DNA from: Paenibacillus aceris
Lineage (GTDB): Bacteria; Bacillota; Bacilli; Paenibacillales; NBRC-103111
Direction of reading: 5' to 3'
Assembly (NCBI RefSeq): GCF_017874035.1
Contig: NZ_JAGGKV010000015.1
Coordinates: 62,001 to 126,000, forward strand
Length of the DNA: 64,000 nucleotides
Positions 60,698 to 64,000 of this stretch are shown here, in pieces. The position numbers and the translations under genes are program-made. The number at the start of each line of letters is the position of its first letter. Position 1 is the first letter of the stretch. The notes below the pieces were generated by a model. The model had not been told where the DNA came from. It did not search any database and was given only the letters and a program-made list of their open reading frames with translations.

Positions 60698-60761
60698 TTA
60701 GGTACATGGTCGAGGGTTATCGTGGGAATAAAATCAACTACTCCGAGTAAGCCATTAAAAA

Positions 60762-61763
60762 TTACTTTATTCTTATGACTACCTTTCCTTTGGCACTACC
60801 GCCTTCTAGGTACTGGAATGCTTGCCCGGCATCTTTCAAATGATACACCTTATCAATAACGGGCTTAATGTGACCTCCTTCAATAAATTCCTTTAAAACC
60901 TTCAATTGCGCTCCGCTCGATTTCATAAAAAGGAAATGATATCTCGTTTGGTTCTTCTTCTCAAGAGCTTTGATCTTACGGCTCACGATGGACAAAATTG
61001 CCGTTTTCATCCACCCCAATTTTGCTTCTTTTCCAAATCTTGCGTTTGGCACGCCAGAGATGGATACGATTTGTCCACTTGGCTTCAATATGCGGAATGA
61101 TTTTTCCAAGGCTGCTCCTCCTAAAGTATCAAAAACAGCGTCATATCCAGTAAGCATTTCTTCAAAATTCTCTTGTTTATAATTAATTATCAAATCGGCT
61201 CCCAATGATTTGACCAAATCATAGCCTTTATCGCTTGCTGTTGTGGTAACAGAAGCTCCCATCATTTTTGCCAGTTGAATGGCAAACGTCCCCACTCCTC
61301 CTGAACCTGCGTGAATTAGAATTTTCTGGCCCTTTTGAAGATGCATAATATCGGTGAAGGCTTGGTAAGTCGTTAATCCGACCAGTGGTATAGATGCAGC
61401 TTCTTCAAAGTTTAAATTCCGCGGCTTTAACGAAATATCTTCCTCGTGTACAGCAATATATTCCGCCAATGTGCCGATACGGCTTTTGCGTGGTCTGCCA
61501 TAAACTTCATCACCGGGTTTAAATGCACTCACTCGGTCACCAACCTTGACAACAATCCCAGAGAAATCATTGCCTAAAATTAAAGGAAACTCGTATTTTA
61601 ATAGAAATTTTATTTTTCCCTCCTTTATTTTGAAATCGATTGGATTTAGGCTAGCTGCATGAATTTCTACCAACACATCGTGTTCTCCCATGTCAGGCGT
61701 TGGTTGTTCTGACATAATCAGAGGGGTGTTCTTCCCGTACTTCTCAATGATCATAGCCTTCAT
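60762..61763 (-). CDS. Zinc-independent MDR quinone oxidoreductase-like protein
   Basis: A 333-residue NADP-dependent oxidoreductase of the medium-chain superfamily: GroES-like N-terminus (ASLNPIDFKIKEG..FPLILGNDFSGIV), Rossmann motif HAGSGGVGTFAIQLAK, and a C-terminal YLEGGSAKGKVVIRI. The catalytic zinc ligands of alcohol dehydrogenases are absent, as in quinone reductases. Followed upstream by an ArsR-type regulator gene on the same strand, 90 bp away. Probably induced by electrophile or oxidative stress, by analogy. Confidence 0.9.
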   Translation of the reverse strand: MKAMIIEKYGKNTPLIMSEQPTPDMGEHDVLVEIHAASLNPIDFKIKEGKIKFLLKYEFPLILGNDFSGIVVKVGDRVSAFKPGDEVYGRPRKSRIGTLAEYIAVHEEDISLKPRNLNFEEAASIPLVGLTTYQAFTDIMHLQKGQKILIHAGSGGVGTFAIQLAKMMGASVTTTASDKGYDLVKSLGADLIINYKQENFEEMLTGYDAVFDTLGGAALEKSFRILKPSGQIVSISGVPNARFGKEAKLGWMKTAILSIVSRKIKALEKKNQTRYHFLFMKSSGAQLKVLKEFIEGGHIKPVIDKVYHLKDAGQAFQYLEGGSAKGKVVIRIK

Positions 61764-61788
61764 AATAAATCACCTTCCATATGATTAT

Positions 61789-61810
61789 TGGTTTAAACAA
61801 ATGAACCAAA
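61789..61810. promoter_or_regulatory. Inverted repeat before the oxidoreductase gene
   Basis: TTGGTT-TAAACAAATG-AACCAA, containing GTTTAAAC. The GTTTAA half-site is shared with the 62205 repeat before the ArsR gene, so both may bind that regulator. Confidence 0.45.
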
Positions 61811-61853
61811 TATGCAAAAAAAACTATTTATAACTACTCCCTACTGTCTATTG

Positions 61854-62180
61854 TTAGTCACGTTGAATTCTGTTGCACTCATCTTCCACGGCGGTTATTA
61901 ATGATTTGATTTGCTCAAGAGGTTGATGGAGAGTCAGCACATAGTAATTTTCAACGCTCTTTTTTTCAAAATTAACAAAGCCATTCTGTTTCAATACCTT
62001 CAAATGATGGGAAATGGCCGGTCTGGACAATTTGATATGTTCTGCGATCGTATTGACATTAAGTCCCGATTTATGTTGTCCCAGCAACATAATAATGGCT
62101 TGACGGTTTACATCGGTCAGAACTTCTAGTAGAGGGATACACTCTTTAAATTGTTTCTGAATATGTTCGACCTGACTCAT
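61854..62180 (-). CDS. ArsR-family winged-helix regulator
   Basis: About 108 residues. The DNA-binding core is LTDVNRQAIIMLLGQHKSGLNVNTIAEHIKLSRPAISHHLKVLKQNG. No ArsR metal-binding CVC motif is seen, so it probably senses something other than arsenic or cadmium. ATG 62180 is chosen; GTG 62189 in the same frame has an equally plausible ribosome binding site. It likely controls itself and the oxidoreductase through GTTTAA-type repeats. Confidence 0.88.
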   Translation of the reverse strand: MSQVEHIQKQFKECIPLLEVLTDVNRQAIIMLLGQHKSGLNVNTIAEHIKLSRPAISHHLKVLKQNGFVNFEKKSVENYYVLTLHQPLEQIKSLITAVEDECNRIQRD

Positions 62181-62204
62181 ACACTTCACTCATTCCGTCC
62201 ATTA

Positions 62205-62220
62205 GTTTAATCACTTAAAC
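62205..62220. promoter_or_regulatory. Inverted repeat upstream of the arsR-type gene
   Basis: GTTTAA-TCAC-TTAAAC, perfect 6-4-6, 25 bp before the start codon. Confidence 0.5.
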
Positions 62221-62307
62221 AAATATAAAGCATCAGATTTATAAGATCAAGTGCAACCTCAAAGAAACACGCAAAAGCGTTTCTGCGTTGATGCTTCGGG
62301 GACGATC

Positions 62308-62330
62308 GGCTTGCCTGTTGGGCAAGCCGC
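62308..62330. terminator. GC-rich stem-loop in the 62221-62476 gap
   Basis: CGGCTTGCC pairs with GGCAAGCCG around a 5-nt loop; no T-run. No gene is supported in this gap. Confidence 0.45.
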
Positions 62331-62476
62331 ATGTGTAACCATCGTTGTGACACTCTCGTTTTTTTACTTTTTTGAGTTTTTCCCAATCCCCTAGTAAAGC
62401 CTGGTAATATCGGGTTCATTCCCTACTGATTTCATTGATCCAACATAAAAAGCGCATGAACTTTTATTCTTAGAAT

Positions 62477-62722
62477 TTAAATTTTAGTTATGACTATTGA
62501 GATTACTATTCCAGTAATTGATATCCATACTAAGTAAGATTTAAATACCCTTGAAATAATGGAATCTTGCTTTTCTAAGTCATTCTTGTGGTTTTGTTGC
62601 ATTTGTAAATCGATATTCCCTAAAGGATTAGAGGATCCTGTTGAACCTAAACCTTTAAAAAGTAAAGTTACTATGAATAGAATCAAAGAACCCATAAACA
62701 GATAATCGGATATTTGTTGCAT
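62477..62722 (-). CDS. Small two-TM membrane protein
   Basis: An 81-residue protein with an N-terminal membrane segment (YLFMGSLILFIVTLLFKGL), a polar middle (PLGNIDLQMQQNHKNDLEKQD) and a C-terminal membrane segment (SYLVWISITGIVISIVITKI). ATG 62722 follows AAGGAG with 8-nt spacing. Family not recognised; stands alone. Confidence 0.7.
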   Translation of the reverse strand: MQQISDYLFMGSLILFIVTLLFKGLGSTGSSNPLGNIDLQMQQNHKNDLEKQDSIISRVFKSYLVWISITGIVISIVITKI

Positions 62723-63190
62723 TTAACATGCTCCTTTGTATTGAAGGATTTGTGTTTACAACAATATATTAAAATAGATTATTTTAGGATTATGTCGAAT
62801 TTTGCTAATTTATATCAAGAATTTACCAAAGTTCAATATTTACTCACATACTATACATGTTTTTTCAATATACTGTTGAGATTATCTGACCGTCAGAAAC
62901 GCCCATTCCTCCGGCTGTACACACAAAGAAATCAAAGGGGCTAGCCCCAATTTCAAGAATGAACGGTCAAGATTAACTTTTAACAAGTATTATGCTGAGC
63001 ATTTTGATATCTCTCTTCTCCATACAGTTCTTATTAAGTGACGTAGTCGCTATACAAGTACTAAAACAAAAAATTCCCCCACGTACTGCCATGAGGGATT
63101 AGCTGTAAAGTGATACTGTCTTTGAAATAAGAAGAACTTGAGGCTTTGCGCTGCACCTCATATGTTCAGTTCGTTCTTTAGAAAATCGGG
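62723..63190. other. Gene-less A/T-rich stretch
   Basis: No frame with both a ribosome binding site and protein-like content. A weak imperfect hairpin (TCCCCCA/TGAGGGA, about 63075-63100) is the only structure seen. Confidence 0.4.
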
Positions 63191-63706
63191 CTATTTAATG
63201 CCTGCTTCCGCCAGTTTCTCGTCTAACCTTGCCTTCTGGCGCAAATGGTGCCTGCTGTGCATACCAACCATCTCAAACCAATCACGCGCGTTGAGCCAGC
63301 CAAACCAGCCATGGCGCACCTTGCAAGCCGTATTAACCTCATCTACGCAACCAGCCCAGTATGCCAACTTCTCAAGCACCTGTTCCAAGCCTGCTATGAT
63401 TTCATCCTTGCTCGCGGGATTGCATGTCGCATTGGGAGGTTCATCAAGTTTCACTCGGATATTAGGCCACTCTTTTTCAGCAAGCGCCTTCGTTCCGACT
63501 TCCGTCTTGCCTTCAGTCTCTTCGTACGTTGCCTTGGTGCATGTTTCAATATGCCCGATGTACTCTTCCGCCACTTCGATCACGTGGATATACATTTGCC
63601 CGACCGACCATACGTTTTCTTTGCATTTAAATCGCAACTGATCTATCGAATATCTTTCCAGATTCCGCATGTATTGCTCGATAATAGCCGAAGAATCGTT
63701 CAACAT
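63191..63706 (-). CDS. DinB-superfamily protein
   Basis: A 171-residue helical-bundle protein. WSVGQMYIHVIEVAEEYIGHI and MVGMHSRHHLRQKARL carry the metal-binding His positions of the DinB superfamily. GAGAGG lies 6 nt before ATG 63706. Members are bacillithiol- or metal-dependent transferases in some cases; here the function is unknown. Distinct in sequence from the DinB-type protein at 19541. Confidence 0.85.
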   Translation of the reverse strand: MLNDSSAIIEQYMRNLERYSIDQLRFKCKENVWSVGQMYIHVIEVAEEYIGHIETCTKATYEETEGKTEVGTKALAEKEWPNIRVKLDEPPNATCNPASKDEIIAGLEQVLEKLAYWAGCVDEVNTACKVRHGWFGWLNARDWFEMVGMHSRHHLRQKARLDEKLAEAGIK

Positions 63707-63871
63707 CCAGATCCTCTCCCTGCTAATCCTACTTTGACCCCATTTGCATTTTTTTACAATCTATTTGGATCATACGAATTGCCCGTTCTATTGTCAATGC
63801 TAATATAGAAGCTTTTCGAGAGGGGCAGGATCTACCGCGGCGACAAGCTGCTCTCTGTGAATTACAATTCG

Positions 63872-64000
63872 TTATTTCTCCCAAAGCTCGATGAGTCGAC
63901 CTTCAGGATCTTCAATCCAAATAAATTTCCCAAAATCACTAATCTCTTTTTTCTTCGCAAGAGGCACACCAATATGTTCAAGATGCTTAATCGTCTCATC
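63872..64000 (-). CDS. VOC (glyoxalase/bleomycin resistance-like) family protein, C-terminal part only
   Basis: The visible 42 codons encode HLEHIGVPLAKKKEISDF and the family-typical FIWIEDPEGRLIELWEK before the stop; the Glu of LIELW is the usual metal ligand of the second VOC module. The N-terminus lies beyond position 64000. Enzyme or binding protein cannot be decided. Confidence 0.8.
   Translation of the reverse strand, partial: DETIKHLEHIGVPLAKKKEISDFGKFIWIEDPEGRLIELWEK

Noticed and set aside
1-64000. CRISPR arrays, tRNA/rRNA genes, intact transposons, prophage genes, replication origin
   Set aside because: I looked for regularly spaced repeats, cloverleaf-type sequence, transposase or integrase motifs and DnaA-box clusters and found none I can support by eye; a tRNAscan/Infernal run would be decisive.

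Overview
The window looks like a chromosome segment of a Paenibacillus-type Bacillota. The grounds are strong AGGAGG ribosome binding sites, frequent TTG and GTG starts, B. subtilis-like operons (bkd plus yng, a beta carbonic anhydrase), a secreted polysaccharide lyase ending in cohesin, FIVAR and dockerin modules, and a fluoride riboswitch with a CLC-type exporter. This assignment is inference; no rRNA or other taxonomic marker is present.

1-16,500: a biosynthetic gene cluster that runs off the left edge. It encodes a FabG-like ketoreductase, a CrtI/CrtISO-like FAD oxidoreductase, an acyl carrier protein, and one polypeptide carrying two ketosynthase domains. The first KS domain has an intact Cys-His-Lys-His set and the second has lost all four residues, so it looks like a fused KS-chain length factor. 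Tailoring genes follow: a DUF2568 membrane protein, an OafA-like acyltransferase, a class A flavin monooxygenase, a macrolide-type glycosyltransferase, and dTDP-sugar genes (rfbA, rfbB and a second RmlB-like paralogue). A WHG-type TetR regulator, a membrane protein and a 14-TM DHA2 exporter complete it. A 19-bp inverted repeat (AAACTAAT-N3-ATTAGTTT and variants) sits between -35 and -10 at five promoters, which suggests one TetR-controlled regulon. The likely product is a glycosylated, reduced polyketide or polyene, exported by its own pump.

16,500-35,800: accessory and housekeeping genes. These include the fluoride riboswitch and CLC exporter, GNAT, DinB, SMI1/KNR4 and M24 peptidase genes, a 5'-truncated PL11 rhamnogalacturonan lyase, a prolyl-4-hydroxylase, a NAGPA-type enzyme, a carbonic anhydrase, an EamA transporter with a LysR regulator, and a LysR/MFS pair.

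35,800-46,450: a LysR regulator and a nine-gene leucine/branched-chain catabolic operon on the minus strand, running bkdAA-bkdAB-bkdB-acyl-CoA dehydrogenase-biotin carboxylase-biotin carrier-HMG-CoA lyase-enoyl-CoA hydratase-carboxyltransferase. It would convert branched 2-oxoacids to acyl-CoAs and, for leucine, on to acetoacetate plus acetyl-CoA. A 17-bp palindrome lies inside its promoter.

46,450-64,000: small membrane proteins, a DHA2 pump with a WrbA-like flavoprotein, a His-rich small protein, a DHA1 pump with a palindromic operator, a GrpB protein, a GC-rich serine hydrolase beside a pentapeptide-repeat protein and a decayed PadR gene, a rifampin phosphotransferase-like protein with its own TetR, a decayed MATE pump, an ArsR/oxidoreductase pair, a DinB protein and a partial VOC protein.

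Repeats: two copies of a 92-bp structured intergenic element (38,391 and 56,188) and three copies of a ~31-bp hairpin with loop AATAAAT (23,634; 46,429; 48,036). I saw no tRNA, rRNA, CRISPR array, intact insertion sequence or prophage.
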